A stretch of 64,000 nucleotides of DNA from Panaeolus papilionaceus (Eukaryota > Basidiomycota > Agaricomycetes > Agaricales), in the NCBI GenBank assembly GCA_015501605.1, contig JADNRZ010000023.1, positions 124,001-188,000 of the forward strand. The letters are read 5' to 3'. The notes beneath the pieces were generated by a model that saw only the letters and a list, made by a program, of their open reading frames with translations, had not been told where the DNA came from and did no database searches. A program made the position numbers and the translations under genes. This document shows positions 11,667-23,347 of the stretch, piece by piece. Position 1 is the first letter of the stretch. Each line of letters starts with the position of its first letter.

Positions 11667-12926
11667 ATGTTGGAGTTTCACAACGGGATTGCACAGTACC
11701 AGGTGAGCATATGACTTGAACATGGGACACCAAACCTACCTTCTGTTGTCATTCGAGTCACTATCTAATCGTCTCTACTCCCTTCCTCGACCATCCAAAT
11801 GCTCCGCAGGACACCTCAACCCTACGACCCACTCTCCAAAACGTCCATATTCGCGACGTTTGGGATGCAAAAAAGGTGTTCTATGCAGTTGCGACGGGGG
11901 TTCTGCCACTCGTAACGCGGCCTCCTTATAAAACTGAACGACCGAGCATTAGACCGGGGAATGTCTATGTCTGGTACGTACGCACATATCAATCGACTAG
12001 GAGAGGTGATCAGGGTAGCGCCGAATTATTGACTGAGAATGCGTTTCTAGGGAAGAACATGGACCTGGGCATCGGATTCACAGTGCCCCTTCGTCGGTGT
12101 GGCAGACAAGATGGTATACACCCCCCTTCGTTCTGATGCTTGAATTAACAACACCTAACGGTCTCGTTCGAACAGGAAAGACGGGGTATATTGGGAACCC
12201 ATACGTAATGCATTTTCGATTTGATCTGCATCTTGTGATTCGGAATAACCGTCAAGTCTTCCCTTGTAATCAGGGTCGGAAGGGGTACGTCGTCATTCAG
12301 ATAAGTAGACATTTACCACGAATGCTAACAGGTTGCTCTCCACAGGGTTTGCTTTGGCATATGGAAAGGGACCCTACACTTGAACTAAGGTGAGCCTTTT
12401 TCGACGTTCGCGGAATGGCATGTCGTCCTCCGAGTCGTAGTTTAATTTCGAATTATTCCGACGCAGGCCTCTGTATGACGCCTTCGAACATGCGCCGGTC
12501 GAAGCTATCGCGGAGGAGGATTTGATGGTCAGGCAGCATTACGACGTTGTCGCCACACTCCCTACTATCGATGGGCCAAGCAGGTCGAGAAAATGGATTC
12601 TCAGTATGTCTACCCTAACTTATTTTAAATCCCTACACAATCCATCTAAAAATAAATGCGTGCCCGACGAATTTCTAGTCGCATACTGCACCGGATTCAC
12701 AAAGAACAAACTCAGCACCCTCGACAACCTACCCTGGCTAATGGACCCTCCATCCCCCGAAGGCGACTACAGGTTTCGGCATATCCGGTGTTGCCATGGG
12801 TTTCGTAGGAGGTCGGACGTATCTGCGAGCGCTGGGCGTCGGTTGGCGCCGCTTTGGGACCTTGCTCGATATCGGGACAGAGAGTCGTTGCCTTTGTATC
12901 GACCTCTTTCGGAACACTGTGCGTAG
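11667..12926 (+). CDS. WOPR (Gti1/Pac2) domain protein, copy A
   Basis: Probable DNA-binding regulator of the WOPR superfamily, whose yeast members (Wor1, Ryp1, Gti1, Pac2) control morphological switching. Exons: 11667-11702, 11810-11973, 12051-12113, 12176-12204, 12274-12284, 12346-12389, 12467-12603, 12679-12772, 12809-12926; 231 codons plus stop with no frame break. The first WOPR box is visible as LRPTLQNVHIRDVWDA, VFYAVATGVLPLVTR and GNVYVW, then WKDGVYWEPIR. The second box is visible as SRSRKWILIAYCT. The usual KQTY segment is diverged. It ends REDR-like, ...LPLYRPLSEHC, matching copy D. The 36-bp last intron keeps frame if retained. Exon sizes (36, 164, 29, 11) recur in the neighbouring copies, indicating common descent. 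Function inferred from family only; its divergence could mean altered DNA binding. Confidence 0.72.
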
Positions 12927-13447
12927 GGTTTCGATAACCCCCTTGTTGTGTCGTATGATAGAAGGCTTATGAGGAAGCGATAATTTTAGATTCCTCGAAC
13001 GACTCTGCGGATACGGCGGATTAGTCGTAATAGACGGGCAGGTACCGACATCATCGCCTCAATTGACAGTGTTGTTATTCAGCAGGTTTTGGTATCGAAC
13101 GACGTTCTGCTTCGGACATTTAATCGGATACTGGAGTGCGATTCTAGTCTCCATAGGTGGTGATACAGTTGAGGTGGCTTCAGCCTCCATTGACCGGGAA
13201 AGCCGTTCAAGTCTGGTATAAAGCGTAGAAGACACAAGACTATTTCTCAGACGGCACATGATCATGACTATCTGGTGCACTTTAAATTTAATTAACTGTA
13301 CTGCATCACTGGGACTTCTGTGTTATTTTAGAACGCATAGCCCCCCGATGAACAGCATGAGAAGCAAGGTTATAAAGATCAGACCAAAATGACTACCTTG
13401 GTCGCTGAGTTTGCCCTTTGAACATACCCACACATCTTAACATTACG
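12927..13447. other. Intergenic region between WOPR copy A and the orphan gene
   Basis: About 520 bp. Sequence directly after the copy A stop still resembles coding extension but has no open continuation. I find no motif, repeat or RNA gene. Confidence 0.4.
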
Positions 13448-15188
13448 ATGAGCAACGTTTCAGAAACCATCGAGACAGGGTATGTGCCTTTCTCTGTATC
13501 GTCGCCACTGGAAGCATCTAATAACCAATACAATATGGTGTTAGGCCAGTTTCAAGTGGAATACGGTTGTTTGAATCGTCCCGTGCTCTGGTGTCGGGAG
13601 GACATTTTACACAAACCTCCAGGGATAGTGCATCCACCATTGTGCATAATTATTGTCAGCGTCATCATTGCTTAGAGGAACGAAACTTGACCCCATGTTA
13701 TACAGATTATGGCCCTGGATTGCCCACTCAGGATACTGCATCGGTAATTAACCACAATTTTTTCTGTCCGCTTATCACATAAGGCTGACCCAACTGACCA
13801 GACCGATGGCGATACTCCTAGTTCTACAGATCCAGACCCAGTGGCCCCCACCGTTCTTTGTCCCATACCAATGCCAACCCAGATTGGATTGGATACACAA
13901 AGGACGAACCAAATCTACGAAAAATATATGCTTTCTAAGGCAAGGGGCTATCCGTTGTGGATCACGGAATGCAGCATGGGTTTACACATCGAAAAGCGAA
14001 GACTAGGTGTCTGCGTTGGCGATGTAGGGCTTATTACAAGAGCTGGAGGATTTTCGTTCCTCTTCAACATTCTCCTGCCTATCAATCACCCCATACAGCC
14101 GCGACGAATGCCTGAAGGTTTTGTTCCTGCTCCGCCTATTGACCCTGCCGATATCATGACTGTCGAAGATCTCAGCAGCAATAGCTGCTTGACCAGCGTT
14201 TCCATTCGAAGACTTGAGGTGGAACGACTTGACCCTCCCTCTTCGTAAGTTTTAACCAAAGACCCTAAATTCTATCCATTGACTCTTTTTCAGTGGTGTC
14301 GAACAAGTATTCGAGCTGACTTCATCCGAAGGCGCTGTCCTTGCACTTCCCGACGGGGCAATTTCGTCGGATATGGAGAATCTGCGGGCATGGAAAAAAT
14401 ATATGGCTTCGCACATCGAGAGCTGGTACCGATACGTCAATGGTCGGCTCGGACGTGAAGCTGAAAATGGTGATATCAGACTTGTGGTCGGTGTTGATAA
14501 AACTAGTTCCTGGGGCATGGCAGTTGCAGGACCGGGACAACAGGCGCTTAACACTCAGCCGTCTCGACTTCGCTTTCGGCCGTCGATGGACGACGACAGT
14601 CCAGTCAAGCACAAATGGGACTGTACCGGCGTTGTAGAAACTCGGGCAGGACCTAGGCAAGACGTCATTCAACAATTATTCTCCGATGCAACGAATCAAG
14701 TTGTACCGGTAACTCAAAATCAGTGCATCTTTATTCGAACATTGAATGCTACTTTGAGTGAAGACACTTGGGATGGCATAGACTCAAAAATTGGGACAGT
14801 CTGGGGCGAAAACCAGAGATCCTCTCGGCCAAGTGAGGGGTTCAACGCTGTTCATAGTCCGGGAAAGGGGCGTGGTACCTCGTCTGGTTATTCTCACATA
14901 GCGTCTTGGACAGGAAGCCACTCCTATGTCACTGGTGGCATGCATGGAGAAAACATACCGGGAAGACTATACACGGTAGGCTTTTATAAATATAACCACC
15001 TTAATACGTGTACGTTGGTCTAATGCTTTCATTAGGAAAATCATCCAGGAGATAATTTGAACAAGATCTTGCTCACGTTTTCGCCCCGTGCTCGAGTAGC
15101 GATTACCAGTGATTACGATTGGCACAAATTTAAACGCGATATTGTTATAAACCCTTTAAATTATATGGATTATGCTCTAACACTTTAA
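13448..15188 (+). CDS. Orphan protein of a mushroom-restricted family
   Basis: No assigned function. I recognise the general pattern from many uncharacterised Agaricomycete proteins. The core begins near 13880 with QIYEKYMLSKARGYPLW, then VGDVGLITRAGGFSFLFNI and LPINHPIQP. After an intron (about 14248-14293) it continues with FELTSSEGAVLALPDGA, a WYRYVNGRLGRE helix and LVVGVDKTSSWGMAVAG, and ends after one more intron in DYDWHKFKRDIV. There is no signal peptide and no TM segment. The start at 13448 and the short first exons (to about 13800) are uncertain; the core from 13880 is firm. It sits between two WOPR genes in the same orientation, with about 270 bp to the next WOPR coding exon. Alternatives: a β-rich regulatory or self/non-self protein, but nothing in the sequence proves this. 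Confidence 0.65.
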
Positions 15189-15453
15189 ACAGAACGCTGA
15201 TGGTTTTGACTGGAACAGGGTATCTGGTCGCATTGCTATGAAGATACTCTCACATGATATTACAATTACAAAGGATGGTGGGGAAAGACGTTGAAACGAA
15301 ATCGGCGAAGAATTTGACACAGGAAAAATCTTTACAGGAGTAATCCAGACGCGAGACCAACCTATCAAAGATAGTAGTGCAACTCAACTGCAAGTTGTGA
15401 GTTTGTTCGAGTTCACCTATCGATATCGCACAGTACTAATTCGATACTTACAG

Positions 15454-16613
15454 GGACCTTCTCATCCACTTCTACGCCCATTGTATCAGGAAGCTGCCAC
15501 ACAACGGCCCTCTCTTCGAAACATCAACGTTCGCTCTCCTCAAGACGCTCACCGCATATTTTGGGCAGTTGCCACCCGCCACCTTCGGTTAGTAAGCAGG
15601 TGCCTCAATGAGCAGGAGAGGCGTGCCATTTTTCCAGGAGATGTCTACATCTGGTAAGTAATGGAAGAAATACACGTCTTGTTTTCAAATATTAGGCCAA
15701 CACCTGAATATTTTCAAGGGAGGAGGGTGAGCAATCTATACCTCCTCAAGACACTGGGGGAGTTGGAATTGCAAGATGGCATGTCAGATTTAAATTTGCC
15801 TGGCACCGTCAATTTACTCATATTCTCATAGGGCTGATTCGATGGCCTGGGGACCCAGTAGTACGTATAATGCACCCCGCTAGCTGGCTATCTTACTTAC
15901 ACCAGCCGGCTTTTATAGGAGTACATAATGTGAGTTGTAACGCTATAGACTATCGTTAAGGCGGAATTTAAGCGCACGACAATTTCATAGGGAATGCTCT
16001 ATTACGAACAACGTTTGGCAGAGCCCATGGACAGAGAACCATTTGTCAAGCAGACGTATAACGTGTACACGAGCTTCGCTGCGCCCAGACGGAAGTGGTC
16101 TATAGGTATGTCGCATTACCACTTCGAAAGTTGTAACTAACGATAGCTAGTTGCGTATTACACTGTATCCACGCTGGAGAAACTCGGGACAGTAGACAAT
16201 ATCCCCGGAATAGGAGATACACAGGTTCCAGATGGCTATTTCAGAAGCGCCCGAGTCAACAGAGTCAACCTCAGAGATAAGCGCAATCAATCAACTGCCT
16301 CATTCTCAAAGCCTCGTCTGGCGAATACACTACTTGATGGCTCGCAACGCTCCAACATTCAACATTCGACGACACAGATTCATCGTCTTACAACTAGTGA
16401 GCAAGGTATTATCTGCTCTACCCCATAACAGAAAATAACTCACCAAATGTTGCCGGGGGCTTAGATCAAGCTCCCTTTACCCCAAGCTTCCCTCATGAAC
16501 AACTTCAGTCAACACAGGCCCCTGTACATGGCCAGCAGTTGGCGACGCCGCTTCGGGACCTTATTCGAGATAGGGGTAGAGAGCTGTTGCCCCAGCATCG
16601 ATGTATTTTCTGA
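15454..16613 (+). CDS. WOPR (Gti1/Pac2) domain protein, copy C
   Basis: The best-preserved WOPR gene of the cluster. Exons: 15454-15653, 15719-15778, 15832-15860, 15919-15929, 15991-16105, 16151-16405, 16465-16613; all phases agree over 273 codons. Motifs: RPSLRNINVRSPQDAHRIF, GDVYIWEE, WGPSRV, GMLYYEQR, FVKQTYNVY, RRKWSIVAYYT, LGTVDNIPGIGD. These match both halves of the WOPR DNA-binding domain, including the KQTY and KW..AYY boxes. The intron after 15778 starts with GC instead of GT. The start codon is not settled: an open in-frame stretch 15290-15393, separated by an intron, probably belongs to the 5' end, but I see no good ATG, so the gene could be 5'-truncated. Likely a nuclear transcription regulator, from family knowledge. 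Confidence 0.72.
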
Positions 16614-17416
16614 AGAGTGCATAGGATTGATGACCCTCTTCAGCCATTTGAATGACGAAAAACCATATTAGATTGATGTCTCGACGCTTTCGACAATCAT
16701 ATTATTGGTAATCGAACTGTTTACGGCTGCTGAGACCGAGCTTAAATTAGCCGCCCCAATTACTCACATGTGTGAGGAGTTTGATGATGCCTTAACGATC
16801 TTCCTGGCTGGAAGATAATTAATCTTCTAGCCTCATTTTTCTTTCATGTGTATTGTTAAATTATTGAGATGAAAGGAAATTTCATGAATCTTCTTGGCTG
16901 GAAGATTCACAGAAGATTCAAAAGAAGATAACTTTTCTTACTGGGCTAGACGATAGCCTTTTGTCCGCAGTGTGATCATAACTACTGTGAGCTGAATCCC
17001 CGCGCTGAGTTGAAGACGTGTCTAATAAAATATCATATGTAGATCATAATCCCCCACTGGTCTCATCTTTGGGAGCAGCGAGCACAGTCCAGCCTGGGGT
17101 ACTTGTGATCCGCGTTCTTTTGTGACACGGTCTGTGCTTACTTCTAGTAGGCAAATGGTAATTCATCAGTGGATCCGAATTTTGCAGACAATTGCAGTGA
17201 TGTTGAGCAATATCAATCCATCCGAGTCGGATGGAAATGCCAGCCTGGGTTAGGGTCATTTTCGAGTCCATAGGAATGGGAACTCATTCGAACATATTCA
17301 AGCGGGTATTCATGGGTCGACAGCTGTTTGGAACAGGTGGATGTGTCCCAAGGTATTGAACAAAGGTGTTTGTGTTTAAAAGTCAGCTGTATAGATATTT
17401 AGACACAGGTGTTCGA
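16614..17416. other. Intergenic region between WOPR copies C and D
   Basis: About 800 bp. It holds the paired hairpins listed separately (16798-16908). No open frame here carries family motifs; the minus frame 17044-17271 looks like chance. Confidence 0.5.
16798..16908. repeat. Two copies of a short palindromic hairpin
   Basis: Positions 16798-16816 read ATCTTCCTGGCTGGAAGAT and 16886-16908 contain AATCTTCTTGGCTGGAAGATT. Both have perfect 6-8 bp inverted arms around a seven-base loop (YTGGCTG), and related GAAGATTC fragments follow at about 16910-16930. Directly visible. Could be MITE remnants, or binding sites for a dimeric factor. Confidence 0.55.
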
Positions 17417-18639
17417 ATGCTGCAATTCCATAATGGTATAGTCCAAGATCAGGTAAAGAAACAACACCATGTTACATCCATCTCAAGCCTTTTTATCTTT
17501 ACTGAACCACACTCTTCCCACCCCTCGAAGGACGACACAAAGTTACAGCCAACCCTCCAAAACATTCGCATTCGTTCAACCGAAGACGGGAACACCGTTT
17601 TCTCCGCCGTCGCATTATGTCGTCTTCCACTGATACGAAGACCACCTTCCAAGGAAGAAGCACGAGGGATCAAACCAGGAGATGTTTACATCTGGTGAGC
17701 ATGTAGCCCGTCAGATCTATAACACTCGCTCTGAATTCTCCTCAGGGAGCAGCAATTTTCTTTGGATGAACAATCGACTCGTAAATTATGGGATAGATGG
17801 TAAGCAGAATGTCTAGTTTTTTTTCTGTTTTTATGCGTAATCCGCAAGTCCATAACTCTACCTTTATATCCAGGAAGGATGGAATGGATTGGGGTCCTTC
17901 TAGTATGTATCCAATCCAACCCTAAGTCACGCAACGCGAAATGACCACCATGCAGGCGTTCGGGTGCATAGTAAGACTATGCTGTGATATAACCCCCCTT
18001 ATAAACTACCAGCCATCTCAACAGAAAATTTTGTATTACAAGCAACGTAGTGGCAGGTACGTGTCTTTAAATTGTACTTCATACTCAAAAACAACGGAAG
18101 CACTTTTCAACATTGATACCCTAAAGCCTCCCAATGATTCATGAGGAGCATCTGCTGATAAAGCAAACATACACTGCATGCGTGAATATCCCAATCGCCA
18201 CACCATTCGGACGGAGTTATGAAAGGTCAAAATGGTACATGAGTACGACACCTCCAAGTTTGCGACATTAGCATGAGCTCACTCTTCTTATCCATTTGCG
18301 TACTACACTCCATCGTCCGAGGGTACACTGGGGACAATCGACGACATCCCCAGTATCGGAGATGCGAAATTTATGTTTGAAAAGCAAAGAGGGTGCATGA
18401 ATGTGCTGAGGATGCTGCATGGTTCCGCGCAACGTCGAGGTCCCGCCGGCAACCACGATTGGACCTCCACTTCATTCCGATCCAACAGTGGGCATCAGTT
18501 AGCTCGCCTCGAGCACCTGCATGTTGAGAGGCCGCCATTGCCTTATTATCGCCCTATTTCTGAACAATGTAAGATTTCGGATTGCACAATGGTGTATTGC
18601 ATGATGGAGGCCTTCATGTTAATTTCGAACTGGTTTTAG
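17417..18639 (+). pseudogene. WOPR domain paralog, copy D, probably degenerate
   Basis: Shares exon sizes and sequence with copies A and C: 17417-17452 (MLQFHNGIVQDQ, compare MLEFHNGIAQYQ in A), 17531-17694 (164 nt, LQPTLQNIRIRSTEDG, GDVYIW), 17746-17799, 17874-17902 (29 nt, KDGMDWGPS). The next exon is where it breaks. The homologous 11-nt exon is 15 nt here, which puts the following segment (18025-18056, KILYYKQR) out of phase. Further on LIKQTYTACVNIP, SKW and FAYYTPS are recognisable, but the junction before FAYY lacks a good acceptor. The tail ends LPYYRPISEQC as in copy A. I read this as a decaying copy. An alternative splice form rescuing the frame cannot be excluded. Confidence 0.6.
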
Positions 18640-18857
18640 GGAATTCACGGGATTAGGGTGCGCAATGCAACCAAGAGCGCCGAAGAGAAGACAGAATGGG
18701 CGAATTCTTCAAGACGCACAGATCTAGCATGCAAGTAAAATCGTTGGGTAATTAAGGTTGGACAAAGTTCTTCCAGCCGCCTGTCCCTTGCATGAACCGG
18801 TATCACTTTGGTTACCCATAGAATTTATAACGGGGTGTACAGATAACGTCAATACAA

Positions 18858-19766
18858 TTATGCACTCCTAGGTTTCTCGTCCTCCCCTAAAAACAATGCA
18901 AAAAGTGTTAGTCGATCCTCCAAGGTAATAGCTGAATTGCGCTCACCGAAACCGAGGCCTAATCCTAGCCCAAGTCCTTCTTCCACACCTGCATCCGCAG
19001 TAGCCACATCCTCCTCGTTCACAAACCTAATTTCGTCAATTCCAAGTTCATAACTGCCCTCCACATTGCTGTTTCCTCCTAACATAGAAATACCGACGCT
19101 TTTGATTTTTTCCCGTGACATTGGGAGTTGTGTTTCTGCCATTTCACCACGGTTTGTGCGAACGAAGGCGCGGAATGGGATCTAGAAGAAATATGTTGGG
19201 TATATATGTTCAAGAAAATGAATGAGAGAGAGAGCCCACGAAGATATCTTCCCATAGATTATCTCTCTTCCTGAAGAACAAACGATGCTGCCATAGGTCT
19301 GTCTGAATAGGCCCGTCTGTTTGAATATTCACGTAGTATGAGTTGTGTGTCTGCGGGTCTCCTGCAAGACGCAGCCGCAGCGCCAGGTACTCGTGTGCAG
19401 AGGCGTCTTCAAGGACGTTACCAAATAAACTGGGTCGATTCTGGAGACAGATAGTAGGCGTTGTAAGTTAAATTTGGACTTTGCGAGCAACAGGACACAT
19501 ACCATATTCCTAAACCCAGCATACCCAGGCCTAATCTTGCCCTCCATCCCCTGCTTTGGTGTCAACTTCATATTACCCCAAAATACGCCCGTCGCCTGCT
19601 TTCCTATGCTCTTGTTTACTTCTGGCCGTTCGTCCAGATCCAGATGCACTGTTGACTGCCCCCCAATGTCTCCATCGCACCCAGTCGCGTATTGGGCAAT
19701 ATCTGCTGCAGAATTAAACGTGAAAACGGTACGAGGTGTTCGTACAGGCCCTTCAACGCCTCGCAT
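18858..19766 (-). CDS. CIA30 / NDUFAF1-like domain protein
   Basis: CIA30 proteins assist mitochondrial complex I assembly; fungal relatives also occur outside mitochondria. Exons (minus): 19503-19766, 19240-19440, 18947-19181, 18858-18886; 242 aa. Motifs: TVFTFNSAADIAQYATGCD at the N-terminus, VHLDLDERPEVNKSIGK, GVFWGNMKL, GYAGFRN, YLALRLRLAGDPQTHNSYY, NIQTDGPIQTDLWQHRLFF, REKIKSVGISMLGGN, YELGIDEIRFVNEE. Together they form the β-sandwich CIA30 fold. A short Gly-Leu repeat precedes the end. The last intron is 60 bp with a CTAAC branch site. No mitochondrial presequence is evident, so the location is open. The start at 19766 is the only good ATG before the domain. Confidence 0.88.
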
Positions 19767-20575
19767 GTGAATGACTAGATGTCGGGATGCGTGACATAAT
19801 GAAAATATCGTCCAATGGTGTTTTCCGCGTCATATTCAAGATAGCAATGTCGAAAGCAGGTGTGGTTTACGCGCAAGATGAGTATTTGGACAGACAAAAG
19901 TGAACAAATCGGTGCGCACTGTCAGAAAGTGTTTTGCCAACGACCTGGCCCGATCTTTGAAAGTAACGCGCAAGATGACTTGGTCCTGACATGGTCGTCC
20001 CTAAATTCGATTGAAGGTTTCGGCAGAAGGAATATGTAGCTTGGATATTGTCCAGAAGAGTTTAAATCCAGGAATTATTTGTCCCAATTATCTGGTAATA
20101 AAATCCAAGCAACAAGTCGTTGATTACACAAAGCTCTTATACAGTCGACAGTCAAGTCAAATATAAGAGCAGGTTATGAGGGTTTGAAGTCAACTTTATG
20201 CTGGAGTTGACGTCAGTCCCACAACCAATCCGACATCGTCACCTGATCTCATCTCAGCCAATTAATTGTATTTTTTCGATTTTTTTTCGTTGCATTGGGA
20301 CTGCTAAATAATCGAATTATGCATTCGAGTGGGTATCGTAGCACAACAATATTATGCTACGCTGCTTTGCCATCTGGCCTATCGAAATCAAGTAGGGAAA
20401 GTAACGAAGGAAAAAGCTACAAAAAAGTAGGCAGCCATCATCGGACACACGAAACAAAAATCAAAGATATTACATGACTAGCACATACAACATATTAAAA
20501 GTCTCACACCACTTCAGCGGGTCATATCAAAAGTGTTCTCTCGTCTGCGCAAACCAATACATCTGCAACTCCTAC
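19767..20575. other. Intergenic region upstream of the CIA30 gene
   Basis: About 800 bp between the CIA30 start and the GPCR stop codon. AT-rich, without supportable genes or RNA structures. Contains the CIA30 promoter and the GPCR 3' UTR by position. Confidence 0.45.
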
Positions 20576-22879
20576 TTAAAAGGGCCTAGGTGATTCCCGG
20601 ATTGGAGCAGGGAAAGCAAACGCGCTGTCTATTGACCCAGTTCGCGACGCCGATGGATGCGACGGTAGTCCTCGTATAGGTTGCCTTGATAGTACTGACT
20701 GGGCCTCCGCCGACCGGGCTCTATATAGGTTCGCAGAAGAGCTAACGTTTCTGGAAGGCGGTGCTGGTCTCGCTCCATACTGCTGTCGCTGCCCATAAGC
20801 AGCTTGTCTTGTCACACTTCTGTACGAGTCAGTGGAATAAGATGACCCATTCGATGGCGTCCTCCTTCCAAAGGTCTGGTTAGAGCGCTGTCGTGAGAGC
20901 TCCGTTACCCGCTGTCCAAATTGCGAGTTCAGGGGTGATAGAGAATCCTGCTGTGGTTGCTCTTGTAGCCTTGGGCTGTCCAACATCCCTGGGCGCCTTG
21001 GGGGAGCAGGCAAGCTACCCACGACGGAGCTCTCACGGGATGGTCCAGTGGAGTACTCCGGAACCTGGTTTCCAGGCGACGCCATTCCTGGGCTCGCAAC
21101 TGGAGGAGGTGTTGTAACGACATAGTTGAACTCCTCAAAAGTAGGTACAGGCGACACAATAGGTTGATCAATTGCTGCAGGTCCCGATATCGATGACTGG
21201 CTCATAGTAGAAAGTGTTGATCCAGTGCCGCTTCTTGAGTGTGTAGGCTGCAAGAGTCCACGCAAAGAGTTATTGCTGCTGACTGGGCTGCCAACGCGGG
21301 GGAAAGAGAAGGAATCACGACGGGGCTGGGGGATAGGCGGAGAAAAGACGCTGTTACTTCCATTGCGGTACCTTGCGATTTTCTCTGCGAGTTCTGGGTC
21401 TCGGGATGCTGGGGAGTTTCCATCGTATTTCTCATCTGGACCAGATGGACCAAAAGACTCCATATCCTTGCGACTAGACGCAGACGCGCGAGCATCAAAT
21501 GCTGGGCCTAGAACACGGAAGGTGTTGTAAAGCAGGAGAACGTCCAGAACGCCTAAATGGACGCATTGTTAGCACATGTCAAGCAAATTGTGATGATCCT
21601 TACCGAGGGAATACCAGCAGGTGAATGCAAAGACGACAAAGCCAAAGTGTACATCAAATCCGGATATCATCAAAAGGCGGGTGATCGAATAAGGAACAAG
21701 GAGGGCAATGTACGCTGAAGAATAAACTTAAGAGCTATGTCACTTTATGAATCAATAAATGACTCACCGATGGGATACCATAGCATGCTTCGAGCAACTC
21801 TGGCAATGAATCGATGATAATTCTCTCCCATGCCCTCTTTCGTCCATCTTTCGTTCGGGTTGAGAGTGAGCTTCACTCCACCTCTGATGTTGAGAGTGCC
21901 GCGGAGTACAAGGAAATTGAGCGAGTAAAGAATGGCTGATACCGTGGCAGAAATAAGGATCTATAAATAACACAATAGCCGTCAGACATGTGTTTAAAAC
22001 CAGAAAGAACAAAAAAGTAACAATTACCGGAAGAAGATGGAACAAGAACTGCGCCTTGGGGAAGATAGACCTAACTCCGCAAGAGAGACCGTCGGCACCA
22101 TACAGAAATCCAAGTCCATCTTTTTGCTTGTGAGCGAATGGGAGAGCACCTGCATAAACCGTTCGAATAGGTTCAGAAGGTTCAGACAGGGAGAGACGCG
22201 ACGTTCTTACCAACAACCCCCGCAAGGATCCAGCCAAAGGCAATAACACTCCGGCAAATCAGCATAGATTGCTTCTTCTGCAGCGCTAGCGAACTGAAAG
22301 TGTGGACGGCAATTGTGGCGGTAAAATATCCAGCGGCGACATTGCCTATCTGCATGATAAAGGCTGCACAAAAGTCGCAGTCAGGGGCGAAATTCTTTTA
22401 TCTTAACAAGAATTGCATATGTGCTCACCTTGAATCCTGCAAACGTTGTCTAACCCACAAACAATAAGCACAAAGAACCTTCCTCCACAGCTCATCACTT
22501 TATCACACACACACACCTTCTGTAATACCCCTCTGCAACAGCCAAGGGAAACCGATCACTCCAGCAGCAGTGTTAAATATCATGGCAACCAGCAGGCATG
22601 CGGCATACTGTCCCAGCTGTGTATTGAAGAAAACATACTCCTGAGGTTGTGCCCGATTCTCCCCAAAAGCCATCTGAACAGCGAGATAGATGATACGGAT
22701 GGCCACGGACACCAGTGCGATTGTTGATAGGAGGGCGAATACATTGATGACCTATTTGAATTAGAGTTCCATCAGCGATAGGTATTTCGAGCCACCTCCG
22801 GGTTTGTGTCACGTACGATTGCGCCCCCAAATGAAGCGTCAGGGATAGGAATGAATGTAGGGATTGCTGAAGCAGACAT
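20576..22879 (-). CDS. Seven-TM G-protein-coupled receptor (cAMP-receptor-like/Git3 group)
   Basis: Putative plasma-membrane receptor coupling nutrient or other signals to Gα/cAMP. Exons (minus): 22817-22879, 22517-22751, 22429-22449, 22211-22363, 22028-22149, 21768-21960, 21604-21714, 20576-21552; 624 aa. Hydrophobic helices: VINVFALLSTIALVSVAIRI, ACLLVAMIFNTAAGVIGFPW, FIMQIGNVAAGYFTATIAVH, SVIAFGWILAGVVGAL, FLFHLLPILISATVSAILYS, IAYIALLVPYSITRLLMI, and a last one around VVFAFTCWYSLG. A 21-nt exon encodes NVCRIQ. After TM7 comes a cytoplasmic tail of about 300 residues rich in Ser, Pro, Arg and Gln, a likely phosphorylation region. The QIGN/GYFTA.HTF pattern is that of fungal cAMP-receptor-like proteins. 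The ligand is unknown. Confidence 0.82.
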
Positions 22880-23347
22880 GACAACGAAACTTGAGAATTT
22901 AAAAGATAGACGGTCGAACGAAATGAAGCGGAAAGAGTGAAGGTGAAATTAATTGAGGTCGTCCTGCGCCAAATTGTCGAAATAGCAGGTCTAGCTAGTA
23001 GACGCTCTATGGAGGAGCCAGTCCGAACGAAGTGACCAAAATCCCACTCAGGATGATAGGGAAGAAGAGAAAGAAACCCCTACGCGGACGTCGCCAACTG
23101 GGAAAGTGCATGAATTTCGCGAGCCCACGGTGTATACAAGTGTTTGTCTAAAAAGGACAATTCTGGAAATTCCGTGGGCAAGCACAAGAGCCCAGCTTCA
23201 CAACCATCACCGTTGCCTGTGAAGGATGTGTTATTTAGGGCAATCCACATATCGGTCATTGTAATGTTGTAGCCTTCTGAGTTAACTTGTGATCCATGCT
23301 ATTGTGTCGTATCCGTGACTCCGTGGTGTAATAGTCATTACATCTTA
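22880..23347. promoter_or_regulatory. Upstream region of the GPCR gene
   Basis: About 470 bp between the GPCR start (minus) and the Pol eta stop. By position it is the GPCR promoter and 5' UTR plus the Pol eta 3' UTR. I recognise no specific factor site. Confidence 0.35.

Noticed and set aside
14322..14675. 117-aa minus-strand frame
   Set aside because: Antisense shadow of the orphan gene's conserved exon.
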